The notes under the pieces were generated by a model, which saw only the letters and a program-made list of their open reading frames with translations, was not told the origin of the DNA and did not search any database. A stretch of 64,000 bases of DNA from positions 1 to 64,000 of the forward strand of contig JAUTCT010000027.1 in assembly GCA_030673875.1 (NCBI GenBank), in the 5' to 3' direction. This DNA is from Verrucomicrobiota bacterium JB025 (GTDB lineage: Bacteria > Verrucomicrobiota > Verrucomicrobiia > Verrucomicrobiales > Akkermansiaceae). This document shows, one piece after another, positions 26,706-37,600 of the stretch; within the stretch, counting starts at the first letter, position 1; the number at the start of each line of letters is the position of its first letter. The position numbers and the translations under genes are program-made.

Positions 26706-27407
26706 TTACTTTTTTTTGCGTTCGAAGCGGTGTTCGGTGCCATCGCGGAGGCGCTGGATATTGGCGCGGTGTTTCCAGGTGGCGAGCAGAGCGATGACGA
26801 TGGAGAAGATGAAGAGCGGTTTGTTCCATGAGCCGTCCTGGAGGCGGCCGTGGTGCCATGAGCCGAAGATGGTGAGGACCGGCAGCATGTTTGCGGCGCC
26901 GACGCTGGCGATGGAGACGAAGCGGGTGGTGTAGAAGAGGGTGACCCAGATGACGAGCAGGATGAGGACGGCGAAGGGCATGAGGGCGAGGAGGACGCCG
27001 GCGGAGGTGGCGATGCCTTTGCCGCCCTTGAAGCCGACCCAGGGCGAGTAGTTGTGGCCGAGGACGGCGCAGAAGGCGGTGACGATGTGGATGGTTTGGG
27101 CGAGCAGGGGTTTGGCGGCGGGGAAGACCATGGCCCAGGTCTCCGGGAGGCCGAGCGGGACCTGTGGGGAACGGCTGGCGATCTGGATGAGGTTGGTGGC
27201 GATGGCGACGGGGATGAAGCCCTTGAGGAGGTCGAGGAGGAGGCAGGTGACGCCGTATTTCTTGCCGACGACGCGGAGCACGTTGGTGGCACCGATGTTT
27301 CCGGATCCGTGCTGGCGGATGTCGATGCCCTTCATGCGTGCGATGAAGAGTCCGAAGGGGATGGATCCAAGCAGGAATGCGAGGATCGGGCAGAGCCAGA
27401 GTTGCAT
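26706..27407 (-). CDS. plsY: Acyl-phosphate:glycerol-3-phosphate acyltransferase
   Basis: 233 residues, five to seven membrane helices. PlsY transfers an acyl group from acyl-phosphate to glycerol-3-phosphate, starting phospholipid synthesis. The three cytoplasmic active-site motifs are visible: GSGNIGATNV, then KGGKGIATSAG in the middle, and a C-terminal RHRANIQRLRDGTEHRF. It is upstream of gpsA. Confidence 0.95.
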   Translation of the reverse strand: MQLWLCPILAFLLGSIPFGLFIARMKGIDIRQHGSGNIGATNVLRVVGKKYGVTCLLLDLLKGFIPVAIATNLIQIASRSPQVPLGLPETWAMVFPAAKPLLAQTIHIVTAFCAVLGHNYSPWVGFKGGKGIATSAGVLLALMPFAVLILLVIWVTLFYTTRFVSIASVGAANMLPVLTIFGSWHHGRLQDGSWNKPLFIFSIVIALLATWKHRANIQRLRDGTEHRFERKKK

Positions 27408-27444
27408 CGGTGGGCGGGTTGGGTGAAGCGGCGGTGCGGGAGGC

Positions 27445-28074
27445 TTAATTGATGACGGTCGCGGAGGTGATGACGACCGGGGATTTGGGGACGTTTTGCG
27501 CGGGCAGTTCGAGTTTTTCGCCGGTCCGGGGGTGGATCATGACGATTTCGGAGGTGTGGGTGGGGACGGCTTTGATTTTGTCGACGACGTCCATGCCTTT
27601 GATGACTTTGCCGAAGACGGCGTATCCGCCCATGCTGGGGTGGTTGAGGGAGGGGTTGTCGACGACGTTGATGAAGAACTGTGCGGTGGCGCTGTCGGGG
27701 TCTGCGGTGCGTGCCATGGCGATGGTTCCGCGGTCGTTTTTGAGGCCGTTGGTGCTTTCGTTTTTGATGCCGGCGCCGGTGGGGCGTTCGACGGGTTTGC
27801 CGTCCTTGATGGTGAAGCCGCCGCCCTGGATCATGAAGGTGCTCATGACGCGGTGGAAGACGGTGTTGTCGTAGTGGTGTTTTTCGACGTAGGAGAGGAA
27901 GTTTTTGACGGTGATGGGGGCTTTGGCGGCGTTGAGTTCGAGAGTGATGTCGCCTTTGGTCGTTTTGAGGAGGACTTTGGGGTTGCTGGCGGGTTTCGCT
28001 GATTCCGTGGATTCCTGAGCGAGGGCGAGGCAGGGGAGGAGAGCGATAGCGAAGAGAGCGAAGCGTCGTTTCAT
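27445..28074 (-). CDS. Exported cyclophilin-type peptidyl-prolyl isomerase
   Basis: 209 residues. A signal peptide ([15 protein letters not shown]) is followed by a cyclophilin domain (about 33-205). Active-site residues are in [15 protein letters not shown] and the [17 protein letters not shown] stretch. It catalyses cis-trans isomerisation of Xaa-Pro bonds, here in the periplasm. The start at 28074 is preferred; upstream in-frame sequence is unrelated. It is separated from the MFS gene by a terminator. Confidence 0.92.
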   Translation of the reverse strand: MKRRFALFAIALLPCLALAQESTESAKPASNPKVLLKTTKGDITLELNAAKAPITVKNFLSYVEKHHYDNTVFHRVMSTFMIQGGGFTIKDGKPVERPTGAGIKNESTNGLKNDRGTIAMARTADPDSATAQFFINVVDNPSLNHPSMGGYAVFGKVIKGMDVVDKIKAVPTHTSEIVMIHPRTGEKLELPAQNVPKSPVVITSATVIN

Positions 28075-28203
28075 CGGGGTGGGTATGTAGAGGATCTCAG
28101 GGGAGTTACAAGGTCGAAGGGGGGAGATTCGGGGTGGCGGGAGGGGGGGATTCGGATGGGGCGGGGCGCTGCGGGAAGGCGGGGCGAGGTGGTGGATGAC
28201 GGA

Positions 28204-28239
28204 AAAACCCGCCGGCCGGGGTGGTGGCGGGCGGGTTTT
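28204..28239 (-). terminator. Intrinsic terminator of the MFS gene
   Basis: A perfect 10-bp stem (AAAACCCGCC 28204-28213 / GGCGGGTTTT 28230-28239) with a 16-base loop; a T-run of five follows on the minus strand. It lies 22 bases after the MFS stop. Confidence 0.8.
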
Positions 28240-28261
28240 GGTGAGGGATTCGGGTTCCGGT

Positions 28262-29833
28262 TCAGGAGGAGGCTCCGATATCGACGGGCTTGTAGCCGCC
28301 TTTCGAGCGGAAGTAGAGGAGGAGTCCGAGGTAGCAGACGAGCATGAAGGCGGGGAATATGGCCATTTTGCCAAGAGCGCCGAACTGGCCGGCGGTGTTG
28401 GCTGCTTCGAGCGCGGCGATGCCGGTTTCTCCGGTGACGGTTTCGGCTTTTACGGGATCGATGGCCTGATAGTCGCCGAGGAGGTATTCCTTCTCGATGC
28501 TGACGGTCTGGTGGATGGCGGGGGCTTTTTCCATGAGTTCCGCGTTTGCGGTGGATTCCTGGAGGAAGCCGATGAAGGGGAAGCCGAGGATGCCGACTGC
28601 GAGCATGCCGATGCCGCCGACGGCGTTGAGGGTGAGGGCGCCGCCTTTCGGGCATTGTTCCGAGGTGACCGCGAGCATGGTGGGCCAGAAGAAGGTCTTT
28701 CCGAATGCGTAGAGGGTGGCGGCGGCGAAGATCATGATGAGGCCGGAGTGTGCGGTCTTGCTGAGCCAGGTGAGGCCGAGAATGGCGAGGACTGCGGAGC
28801 CGGCGAGCAGTCCGAGCGGGGAGATGCGGTGGACGATCGAACCGGCGAAGAAGCGGAGGATCATCATGATGGTGGAGGTGTAGACGAGGACCCAGCCGGC
28901 GTTGTGCCCGGCTTCCTTCATGGGTTCCTCCATGAGTGAGGAGATCCAGCCGTCGGTGCCGATTTCGGTGGTTGCGAGTGGCATCATGATGACGATGAGG
29001 ACGACGAGAATGATGTGTCCGAAGGAGCGGGTGATCACCGCGAAGCCGATGACGACGGCGGCGATGAGGCCCCAGACGACGGCGGCGGACCATCCGAAGA
29101 CCTGACCGACCTGGGCGATGACGAGTCCGAATCCGACGAGCGCGCCGAATGCGCCGAACTCCCGGAGCATTTCCATGTAGCTGACACCGGCTTCTTCGCG
29201 TTCGTTTCTCGGGAAGGTCTGCGGGGTGAGCATGATCAGGTAGACGACGGCGGGAACCATGATGAGTCCGAGGACGATGCGCCAGTCGCCATTGGCGGCG
29301 ACGTCGGCGAGGGCGATGGTGCAGAGGCCGCCGACGATGAGACCGGCGGGCCATCCCGCGTGGAGGGCGTTGAGCCATTTGGTCTTGTTGTCACGGAAGA
29401 CGGTGGCGACGAGCGGGTTGATGAAGGCCTCGACGGTGCCGTTTCCGAGGGCAAGGATGATGCTGCCCCACATGAGGAGACCGTAGCCTTTTTGCTGGGC
29501 GGCGGCGAGGGCCTCACCTTCGAGGCCCTGGATGGTGGAGTAGGCCATGCACGCGAGGGTGATGTAGATGGCGTAGCAGACGAAGGAGGAGAGCATTGCG
29601 ACCTTGTAGCCGATCTTGTCGATGATCAGGGAGAAGATGATGATGCTGACGCCGAAGGGCCAGACGCCCGCGCCCATGAGTTCGCCGGCTTCGACTTTGG
29701 TGAGTCCGAAGTCCTCGACGAAGCGTCCGCCGCAAAGGTACATGCGGCTGAAGAAGGCGTAGGATGTGGCGATGAGCGCGACGAAACAGCCCCAGAACAG
29801 GGCCTTGTTGGCTGCGGATGGATGGGAACTCAT
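28262..29833 (-). CDS. Major facilitator superfamily transporter
   Basis: 523 residues, about 12-14 hydrophobic helices. MFS-typical loop features include [14 protein letters not shown] between helices 2 and 3. A soluble insert of about 60 residues lies between the last two helices ([20 protein letters not shown] onward), which is unusual for the family. The substrate is not evident. A sugar/nucleoside or organic-acid carrier is most likely. It is transcribed alone, divergently from the ECF sigma gene, and ends with a strong terminator. Confidence 0.85.
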   Translation of the reverse strand: MSSHPSAANKALFWGCFVALIATSYAFFSRMYLCGGRFVEDFGLTKVEAGELMGAGVWPFGVSIIIFSLIIDKIGYKVAMLSSFVCYAIYITLACMAYSTIQGLEGEALAAAQQKGYGLLMWGSIILALGNGTVEAFINPLVATVFRDNKTKWLNALHAGWPAGLIVGGLCTIALADVAANGDWRIVLGLIMVPAVVYLIMLTPQTFPRNEREEAGVSYMEMLREFGAFGALVGFGLVIAQVGQVFGWSAAVVWGLIAAVVIGFAVITRSFGHIILVVLIVIMMPLATTEIGTDGWISSLMEEPMKEAGHNAGWVLVYTSTIMMILRFFAGSIVHRISPLGLLAGSAVLAILGLTWLSKTAHSGLIMIFAAATLYAFGKTFFWPTMLAVTSEQCPKGGALTLNAVGGIGMLAVGILGFPFIGFLQESTANAELMEKAPAIHQTVSIEKEYLLGDYQAIDPVKAETVTGETGIAALEAANTAGQFGALGKMAIFPAFMLVCYLGLLLYFRSKGGYKPVDIGASS

Positions 29834-29970
29834 GGGTATTTTCAGGATTTCGGGTTTGGTGCCGGGGTTTCTAGCGGGTGCTCTACGACGTGACGAGAAG
29901 AAAGGTTTCGGAGAATTTTGGGGTTTTTTCTAAGGATTTCGGGTGGTTTGTGTCTTGGTAGGTGAAAGGC

Positions 29971-30030
29971 ATGAGAAAGCGCGCGCCGCATCATGAGCTC
30001 CCCAACCCCGAACATACGATCGATGGCTGA
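29971..30030 (+). CDS. Possible 19-residue leader peptide overlapping the sigma factor start
   Basis: ATG at 29971 follows a good ribosome site (AGGTGAAAGG) and reads through 19 codons in another frame, overlapping the first in-frame ATG of the sigma gene (29993) and ending just after a second in-frame ATG (30023). The sigma ATGs themselves lack a Shine-Dalgarno. It could couple translation to the sigma gene. Evidence is only the signal spacing. Confidence 0.25.
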   Translation: MRKRAPHHELPNPEHTIDG

Positions 30031-30574
30031 TGCCGTAGAGAGTCCGGTAGGATGTCTGCCGGGAGGCGACGCCGTGAAACCGGATTTTCGCGAGGTGTTC
30101 GCGGCGGAGGAGTCGCCGCTGCTTCGGTTTGGCTATGGATTGACCGGCCAGCGGGAGACGGCGGAGGACATTGTGCAGGACGCCTTTCTGAAGCTGCACA
30201 CACACTGGGACGACGTGTCGAATCCCCGGGCCTGGTTATTCCGCTGCGTGCGGAATCTGGCGCTCAATCACATCCGCGACACCCGCAAGGAGATCATGAC
30301 TGAGCATGATGATGAATGGGAAAGCCAACAGCCGGAGCCGGATGAGGCAGCCGCGCGGATGGAGGCGGTGGGGACGCTGCGCTTGCTGGTGTCCGAACTG
30401 CAACCGCAGGAGCGGGAGCTGGTTTCCCTGAAATACCACGAAAACCTCAAATACGAGCAGATTGGCGAACGTACGGGGCTGAGTGTCGGCAACGTGGGCT
30501 ACAAGCTGCACCACGTGTTGAAGGGTCTGGCGGACGCGATGAGGCGGATGGGGGTGGATAGTCCGGCGGGCTAG
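29993..30574 (+). CDS. ECF-type RNA polymerase sigma factor
   Basis: 193 residues with sigma region 2 (about 36-100: LLRFGYGLTGQRETAEDIVQ, then NPRAWLFRCVRNLALNHIRD) and sigma region 4 (about 130-185: LQPQERELVSLKYHENLKYEQ, GLSVGNVGYKLHHVLKGL). Regions 1 and 3 are absent, defining it as an extracytoplasmic-function sigma factor. The next gene, 30 bases downstream, begins with an anti-sigma-like segment and a membrane anchor, the usual arrangement for a sigma factor held at the membrane. The start is either 29993 or 30023; a leader peptide with a better ribosome site overlaps both. Confidence 0.9.
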   Translation: MSSPTPNIRSMADAVESPVGCLPGGDAVKPDFREVFAAEESPLLRFGYGLTGQRETAEDIVQDAFLKLHTHWDDVSNPRAWLFRCVRNLALNHIRDTRKEIMTEHDDEWESQQPEPDEAAARMEAVGTLRLLVSELQPQERELVSLKYHENLKYEQIGERTGLSVGNVGYKLHHVLKGLADAMRRMGVDSPAG

Positions 30575-30604
30575 AGACGGGAACCAAGAACCAAGAATCA
30601 AGAG

Positions 30605-33600
30605 ATGAGTGACGAGAGTTCATATACGGCGGTGGGAGACGAGGCGCTTGAAGCGCGGATCGTGGCGTGGGTGCTGGGCGAGGCGTCGGCATTCGAGGCG
30701 GAGGAGTTGGAGAAACTGTGTGTGGAGCGTGAGGAGTTGGGGGTGTTCAAGCGGCGGATCGAGCGGATGCACGGGCTGATGGAGGCGGAGGTGCGGGAAG
30801 GGGCGGATGAGGCGTGGTCGCTGCCGGAGGCGAAGCGGAGCGCGGTGGAGCAGTTGCTGGAGAACGGCGAGGAGAAGGCGCGGGAGAGGAGTGTGCGGAG
30901 GAGCGGGAGAAGGGCGATGGTCGCGATTGCGGCGTGCGTGGTGGTTTCGTTGTTCGGGGTGTGGATGATGCCGAGGGGATACGAGGGCAAGGTGGTGGTG
31001 GAGGTGCGGCCGAGGGCGGGGGGGATGTCACCGCTGGGTGAGGGCATGAGGGATGAGTCCGGACCGATGTCGGCACAGTTTTTCGGCACGGAGTTTGAGA
31101 AGATCAAAAGCCGGGAGAGTTTGGAAAAGGTGGTGGAGAATCTGGATTTGGACGCGCGCTGGGGAGTGGACAAGGAGGATGCGCTCGGGAGGTTGCGCGG
31201 GATCGTCGATGCGCAGAACATCAGGGGGACGGATTTGGTCGAGATCAAGGTGCGCGCAGGGGATAAGGGGGACGCGAAGGAGATCGCGGAGGAGGTGGCG
31301 GAGACGTATGCCGCGTATCGGAGGGAGTGGGAAACCGAGGCATCCAGGCGCTCGCTGGAGGAACTGAAGAAGGCGATCCGGGACCAGGAGGAAAAGGTGG
31401 AGGAGCGGCGGAAGGTGCTTTCGACGATCGTGCGGACGAAGGGCGTGATCCACAAGGGGGAGGATAGGTTTTATGGACGCGGCGGTGAGGGAGAGCAGAG
31501 GGAGGAGACGGTCAAGCGTGGTCTTGACGCGCAGGACTACGTGGATGCGAAGCGGGCCTTTGAGACCGACGTGGCACTGCTGCAGGAAATGAAGATCAAG
31601 CAGATTGCGGAGACCATTTCCTCTGAGACACCGGCGGGCAATGCGGTGATCGTCCATGATTCCTCGGTGGAGGATCGGTCGTTGTTTCAGTGGGCGTTTG
31701 GTGGCAAGGCGGAAGGGACTGTTGCGGAGGCTCCGACGGTCACGACCTACTCGGCTGCGTTAGCGGAACAAGAGGAGAAGGGACAAGACGAGGATGGCGA
31801 GGGCATGGTGGCGCTGAAGACGGAGTTTCCCGCGGAGATGATCGAGGGGACGCCGAAGCCGATGAATGTGCCGGGGTTGGTGGATGAGAGGGATGGTCCG
31901 GTGATTGCGGGGAGGATGCGGTATGGGCGCGGGCAGGAGAAGCAGGATAGCAACTGGAAGGAGTCGTCGAATGGGGTGGTTGTGGGCGGACAGGTGCTCT
32001 CGCCGGGAACTGTCAATTTTGCGGATGGAATGAAGCTGGGAGATGCGGTTGACGGGGCGGGCGGGGCGTCGGATTTCGCTTCGAAGAAGCGGGTGAGGGT
32101 GATGCGTGATGGAGTGCTGAAGCAGTATGATTTGAATTCCAAGGAGGGGCGTGAGCTGCAGTTGCAGGCGGGGGATGTGGTGGAGGTGCCGCAGAAGTCG
32201 GTATTTGGTGATGGTGAGAGATTGCCGGGAAATGAGCGTCTGAGGGGGCGGCCGGAGGCTGCTGTGGATTTCGCGAAAACCGCGCCGGTTCAGAGTGCGC
32301 CTGCGGCTTGGGTGTCCGGCGTTGCTGATCGGGAGAGGTCGGCGGGCAAGTCGTCGTCATCGAGTGAATTGGCTGACGGTGGTGCGGACGAGGGCGGGGT
32401 GGGTGTCGAGACGAGGTATTTCTTCAGCGATGCGGATGGGGGTGTGAAAGCGGTGCCCGAACCCGCGGCGCGGCCTCAGCCGAGGCCGGAGGTGGTTCGG
32501 AAGCCGGTGGTGGCGAGTGGTGGGGTGGCAGCGGATGAGGCTGCGGTGTCGAGTTCCCTGTTTGCGGAAGCGGGCAAGCATGAGTCCAAGCAGAATGTCG
32601 ACGCGTTTGCGGCATCCGATGTGCCGGAGGTGGCGGATGTTCCGATGCTGGGGCGGATGTTCCGCAGCAAGGAGAAGGGGCGCAAGGTGGACGTCAACGG
32701 ACGCGAACGCGAGCTGCCGGATCTGTCGAATGCCGCGACGATGGCGGAGAACCGGACGCGGGTGGATGAGGTGAGGAAGGATCTCTATCTCGCGGAGGGG
32801 AATCTCAAGCTGGGCAAGCTGGATGTGGCGAAGCGGAAGTATGAGGACGCGCTCGGGGTGGATCCGGGCAATCTGGCGGCGAGGCGAGGCTTGGAGAAAC
32901 TGGCGAAGCAGGAGGCGGCGTCTTATCGGGCGGCGTATGATTCCACGCGTGCCGAGTTGTTGGCGGAGGTGGATGCGGCATGGGAGTTGAAGGTTCCGGC
33001 GGAGGTTGTGGAGTTTGAAGGATTCATCAATTACGGTGCTCCGATTGATGGTGTGGCGGGCAAGGACGGGGTTGATGCGGACGCCTTCAACGCAAACGCG
33101 ACTGACGGGGACGACTGGAGTGGCGTGATTCGCGACAAACTGGAGGCCGACTTGGAGGTGGTGGATGGAGAAGTGGAGAAGTTGGCGGAGCAGGCGGAGC
33201 TGGAGAACCGACCGGCGGTAACGCCCGCGAGGAAGTCGGTGGTGTTTGAGGAGGAGAACTCGGCGGCGGAGGAACCCTATTCGACTTTCTCGCTCAACAT
33301 CAGCGACGCGTCGTTCCAGGTGGCGCAGGCGGCGCTGGCGCGGGGTGAGCAGCCTGATCCGGCGGGGATCAAGGTGGAGCAGTTTTACAATGGGGTGGAC
33401 TACGGGGATCCGGGTCCGGTGGGTGAGGAGCCGGTGGCGGTGACGATCGAGCAGGCGGCGCACCCGGTGGTGCCGGGGCGCAATCTGGTGCGGGTGGCGG
33501 TGAAGACGGCGGCGGCGGGCCGGGGCGAAGGGCAGCCGCTGCGGCTGACGCTGCTGGTGGACCAGAGCGGATCGATGGCGCGCGAGGACCGGCGCGGGGC

Positions 33601-34570
33601 GATGGATGAGGCGCTGGGCGGACTGGCGGAGTTGCTGACGGAGAACGACCGGGTATCGGTGATCGGGTTTTCCCGCAGGGCGCGGCTGCTGGCGGAGGCG
33701 ATGGGCGGGGAGAAGGCGGACGGGCTGGCGGAGTTGGTGAACCAGGGGGCGGCGGAGGGTGGCACGAATCTGGAGGAGGCGATCGGGCTGGCCGAGGAGA
33801 TCGCACTGCGCGGGATGCAGGCTGGCGCGCAGAACCGGATCGTGCTGTTCACGGACGGGGCGGCGAATTTGGGGGACGCGGATCCGGAGCGACTCGCGGA
33901 GAAGGTGAAGGAACTGCGGCAGAAGGGGCTGGCGCTGGACATCGCGGGGATCGCGGCAGACGACCTGAATGACGATTTATTAGCCGAGCTGGCGAGGCAT
34001 GGAAACGGGCGGTATTACGTGGTCGGCAAGGCCGGCAAGGGCGGGGAGGCGGAGCTGGCGAAGAAGCTGGCGGGCGCGTTCCGGCCGGCGGCGGAGAACG
34101 TGAAGGTGCAGGTGAGGTTCAATCCGGAGCGGGTGGGGCGCTACAAGTTGATCGGGTTTGAGAAGGACCGGTTGCAGAAGGAGGACTTCCGGAATGATGC
34201 GGTGGATGCGGCGGAAATGGCGGCGGAGGAGGCCGGGGTGGCGATCTATCAGGTGGAGCCGCTGGCGGAGGGAAGCGGGGAGATTGGCGAGGTGAGCGTG
34301 CGATTCCGTGATGTGGCGAGCGGTGAGATGGTGGAGCGGAGCTGGACGGTTCCGCATGACGAGATGGCTCCGGCGATTGACCGGGCGTCGCCCTCGATGC
34401 AGTTGGCGGTGCTGGCGATGCTGGCGGGTGAGAAGCTGCGTGGCGGGCCGTTGGGCGAGGCGGTGGACTTCGGGGAGTTCACGGATGTGAAGGCGAAGGT
34501 GCGCGAGTTTTACGGCAGTTCCGGCCGGGTGGCCGAGGTGCTGGAGATGGTGGAGGCGCTGAGGAAGTGA
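30605..34570 (+). CDS. Mosaic membrane protein: anti-sigma-like head, Wzz-like, SLBB-like, secretin-like, TPR and VWA domains
   Basis: 1321 residues. In order: a cytoplasmic head (1-100; IVAWVLGEASAFEAEELEKL resembles anti-sigma heads but lacks zinc ligands); one transmembrane helix (105-123); a Wzz-like periplasmic region with coiled coil (about 158-285; EFEKIKSRESLEKVVENLDL); an SLBB-like domain (458-531; VGGQVLSPGTVNF, ending AGDVVEVPQ); a Pro/Ala linker; a secretin-like motif (675-690; ADVPMLGRMFR); a TPR (727-769); then a VWA module preceded by its N-associated region (from about 888) and followed by a DUF3520-like tail as in YfbK. The MIDAS is intact: Asp986, Ser988, Ser990, Thr1054, Asp1084. 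It probably holds the sigma factor and reads an envelope signal through the VWA domain. The domain boundaries are my reading by eye. Confidence 0.8.
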   Translation: MSDESSYTAVGDEALEARIVAWVLGEASAFEAEELEKLCVEREELGVFKRRIERMHGLMEAEVREGADEAWSLPEAKRSAVEQLLENGEEKARERSVRRSGRRAMVAIAACVVVSLFGVWMMPRGYEGKVVVEVRPRAGGMSPLGEGMRDESGPMSAQFFGTEFEKIKSRESLEKVVENLDLDARWGVDKEDALGRLRGIVDAQNIRGTDLVEIKVRAGDKGDAKEIAEEVAETYAAYRREWETEASRRSLEELKKAIRDQEEKVEERRKVLSTIVRTKGVIHKGEDRFYGRGGEGEQREETVKRGLDAQDYVDAKRAFETDVALLQEMKIKQIAETISSETPAGNAVIVHDSSVEDRSLFQWAFGGKAEGTVAEAPTVTTYSAALAEQEEKGQDEDGEGMVALKTEFPAEMIEGTPKPMNVPGLVDERDGPVIAGRMRYGRGQEKQDSNWKESSNGVVVGGQVLSPGTVNFADGMKLGDAVDGAGGASDFASKKRVRVMRDGVLKQYDLNSKEGRELQLQAGDVVEVPQKSVFGDGERLPGNERLRGRPEAAVDFAKTAPVQSAPAAWVSGVADRERSAGKSSSSSELADGGADEGGVGVETRYFFSDADGGVKAVPEPAARPQPRPEVVRKPVVASGGVAADEAAVSSSLFAEAGKHESKQNVDAFAASDVPEVADVPMLGRMFRSKEKGRKVDVNGRERELPDLSNAATMAENRTRVDEVRKDLYLAEGNLKLGKLDVAKRKYEDALGVDPGNLAARRGLEKLAKQEAASYRAAYDSTRAELLAEVDAAWELKVPAEVVEFEGFINYGAPIDGVAGKDGVDADAFNANATDGDDWSGVIRDKLEADLEVVDGEVEKLAEQAELENRPAVTPARKSVVFEEENSAAEEPYSTFSLNISDASFQVAQAALARGEQPDPAGIKVEQFYNGVDYGDPGPVGEEPVAVTIEQAAHPVVPGRNLVRVAVKTAAAGRGEGQPLRLTLLVDQSGSMAREDRRGAMDEALGGLAELLTENDRVSVIGFSRRARLLAEAMGGEKADGLAELVNQGAAEGGTNLEEAIGLAEEIALRGMQAGAQNRIVLFTDGAANLGDADPERLAEKVKELRQKGLALDIAGIAADDLNDDLLAELARHGNGRYYVVGKAGKGGEAELAKKLAGAFRPAAENVKVQVRFNPERVGRYKLIGFEKDRLQKEDFRNDAVDAAEMAAEEAGVAIYQVEPLAEGSGEIGEVSVRFRDVASGEMVERSWTVPHDEMAPAIDRASPSMQLAVLAMLAGEKLRGGPLGEAVDFGEFTDVKAKVREFYGSSGRVAEVLEMVEALRK

Positions 34571-34635
34571 TGATTTGATATTTTACGTTGGGTTTACGGA
34601 ACTGGTGAAACAATTGAGATAGAAAGAGCAAAGTG

Positions 34636-37600
34636 ATGAAGACTGCGAAGCTTGTGATGATTTTGGGTTTGTTGTTGATGGTGTTTGCGCCGGCACAGGA
34701 GGTGGCGCAGGACGAGCGACTGGTGCTGGTACCGTGGAAGGCGGCGCGGACGGATGCGCCGTTGTTTTTCTCCGCGACTGCGGAGGTGGACGTGCGGGTG
34801 GGACTGGAAGAGGTGACGGGCGAGCAGCGGATTTCATTCATGGTGCACCAGGGGAAGGCGGAGGAGCTGAGTCTCGAGCTCTCGGGGCCGGGTGAGGTGA
34901 CGGAGGTGAGCGGCAAGGGGCTGAAGGACTGGTCGGTGCGGATGACGGACGGCAAGCGGTTTTTGGATCTGAGGCCGGCGGTAAAAAGCGGCAGGCTGCC
35001 GCGGACGCTGGAGGTTTCCGTGAAGACGAGGTTGGAGAACGAGGGCGGGATGGTGGGCATTTTGCTGCCCGGGGCGGGACGGGCGACCGGGTTTGCGGTG
35101 AAGGTCGCGGTGCAGCCCGACAAGGGGGTGGACCTGAAGGTGCTGGAGGCGGCGGGGCTGGCGAAGGTGGAGGATGGCGAATGGGCGTATGTGGGCGGCG
35201 GCAGCGTGCTGCCGAAACTGGTGGTGGGAGCGGCTGCGGCGGGTGTGGATTCGCGCGGGCTGGAGCTGGCGGGCGCGGTGTTGGAGGGGAATGTGGCAGA
35301 GGACGGGAAGAGTGTGTCGTTCGTGCTGAAGGGGGTGGCGAGGTCGGCTGGCGAGGGGTCGAGGATTGAGTTGTTAGGCGGTGGAGCGGCGCTGGCGGAT
35401 GGGGTTGCCGGGGAGGACTGGCATGTGGAGCTGAAGAAACGGGGCAAGGAATGGGTGTATGAACTGGTGGCGGATTTCTTCGGGGATCTGCCGGTGGAGG
35501 TGGGCTTTGAGGTGGCGGTGCAACGGCAGGGTGACTGGAGCGGATTGTCGTTCCGGGTGCCGGGTGGGGTGGTGGTGCCGGTGACGGTGAGGGGGCTGGA
35601 CAAGGGGGTCTCGTTTGACGCGAAGCGTGCGGTGGTGCCGCAGCATGTGAAGGGGGCGTGGATGGGGTTTTTACCGGCGAACGGGCAGGCTGAGATGGCC
35701 TGGCGGGAGGTGGACAAGGTGGCGGATGGATCGTTGTTTTTCTCCAGCACGGCGACGAGCGACGTGCGGGTGGGGAGTGGATTGCTGAGGCAGCAGACGG
35801 TGATGGACCTGCGGGTGCTGCAGGGGAAACTGGCGGAGCTGACGATCAAACTGGACGGTCCGGGCGAGGTGCTTTCGGTGGCCGGCGAGCCGGTGCTGGG
35901 GTGGGTGGTGCGGGAGACCGATGGGGTGCGTGAGCTGGATGTGAAGCTGAGCCGGCCGATCGAGGGTGCTGGGCGGATCCGGATCGAGGCGCAGGCGGCG
36001 TTGGGAGGATTTCCGGTGAAGGCGGAGGCGTTGCGGATGTCTCCGGTGGGGGCGTTGCGGCACAGCGGGTATCTGCGGATCGCGAACCACGGTGCGGTGC
36101 GGGTCGAGGTGGGTGGGGCGAAGGGGTTGATCCAGTTGGCGCCGGAGCAGTTTCCGGGTGGGGTGGACGAGAGTTTGAGGCAGGTGTTTGTGTATCGTTT
36201 TCCCTCGGCGGAATACGGGTATTCGGTGGATGCGAGCCAGGTGCTGCCGGAGGTGGGTGTGACGGAGGTGACGGTTTATGAGATGTCGGAGACCGACATG
36301 CGGATCGCGGCGGATCTGGAGCTGGACATCAGGGAGGCACCGCTGCGCGAGTGGGAGCTGATGATACCGGCGGACCATGCGGTGGCGGCGGTGAGTTCGG
36401 CGGCGGTGGCGGACTATTCGGTGGGTGAGGAAACCGAGGATGGGCTGAGGCGGCTGAAGGTGATATTCGGCAATCCGGTGTCGGGCCGGCAGTTGGTGAA
36501 GTTGCGGTTGGAGAAGAACGAGGCGGCGAAGGCGGGGGCGTGGCAACTGACGCCGCTGGGGTTTCCGAAGGTGAAGAGCCGGAGGGGCTATGTGGGTGCG
36601 GTGGCGGCGGCGGGGTATCGGCTGGTGGTCGGCAAGACGGCCGGGCTGGCGGAGGTGCCGCTGACGTTTTTCCCGAAGAAGACGCAGGGGTTGCAGCAGG
36701 CGTTCCGGTTGCGTGATGACAAGTGGTCGGCGGGCTTGGTGGCGGAGGCGCTGGGGCAGAGTGTGGAGGCGGATGTGTTTCACCTCTATTCGCTGAAGTC
36801 CGGGGCGGTGTATGGGAGTGTGCTGATGAATTTCTTTGTGGTGGGTGCGCCGGCGACGGAGTGGCGGGTGGAGGTGCCGGAGGGGATCGGCAACATCGAT
36901 GTGACGGGGCAGAATGTGGGGCGTGACTGGCGGCGGGACGGGAATGTGGTGATCGTGCCGCTGTCGAGCCCGGTGCTGGGAGCGGGGACCTTGTTGTTAA
37001 CCTTCGAGCAGCCGATGAACTCGATGGGGGGGACGTTTTCGCCGGGTGAGGTGAAGCCGCTGGGGGTGCAGGGCGAGCGCGGGTATGTGCAGGTGGTGAG
37101 TCCGCTGCAGGTGAAGCATGAGTCGACGAGCGAGGGCGGTCTGCTGGAGATCGATGCGAGTGAGTTGCCGACGGAGTTTCGCCTGTTGACGAGTGCGCCG
37201 ACCTTGCGGGCGTGGCAGTATACGGCGCGGGAGTTTGCGATCGAGATGAACGTCGAGTGGTTTGAGCCGGGTGAAACGGTGGGCCAGGTGGTGGATTTCC
37301 AGAAGCTGTCGACGCGGCTTTCGCGGGACGGCCAGTGGGTGACGGAGGCGCGGGTGTTTGTGAAGTCGCGCGGTCGGAGTGTGTTGCGGACGGTGTTTCC
37401 GGAGGGTGCGGTGCTGTGGGAGGCGAAGGTGGACGGGAAGGCGGTGAACGCACGCAAGGATGCGGGCGAGACGCTGGTGCCGCTGCCGTCGCGGGTGGAT
37501 CCGAACCAGGCGGTGGAGGTGGTGCTGCGCTATGGGGCGAAGGCGGACAGTGCGCGGCGTGCGAAGCTGGTGGCGCCGGTGATTGACGCGCCGGTGGTGA

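Noticed and set aside
30605-34570. A true secretin in the mosaic protein
   Set aside because: Only the short VPMLGRMFR-type motif is seen; there is no secretin beta-barrel domain, so it cannot form the channel itself.
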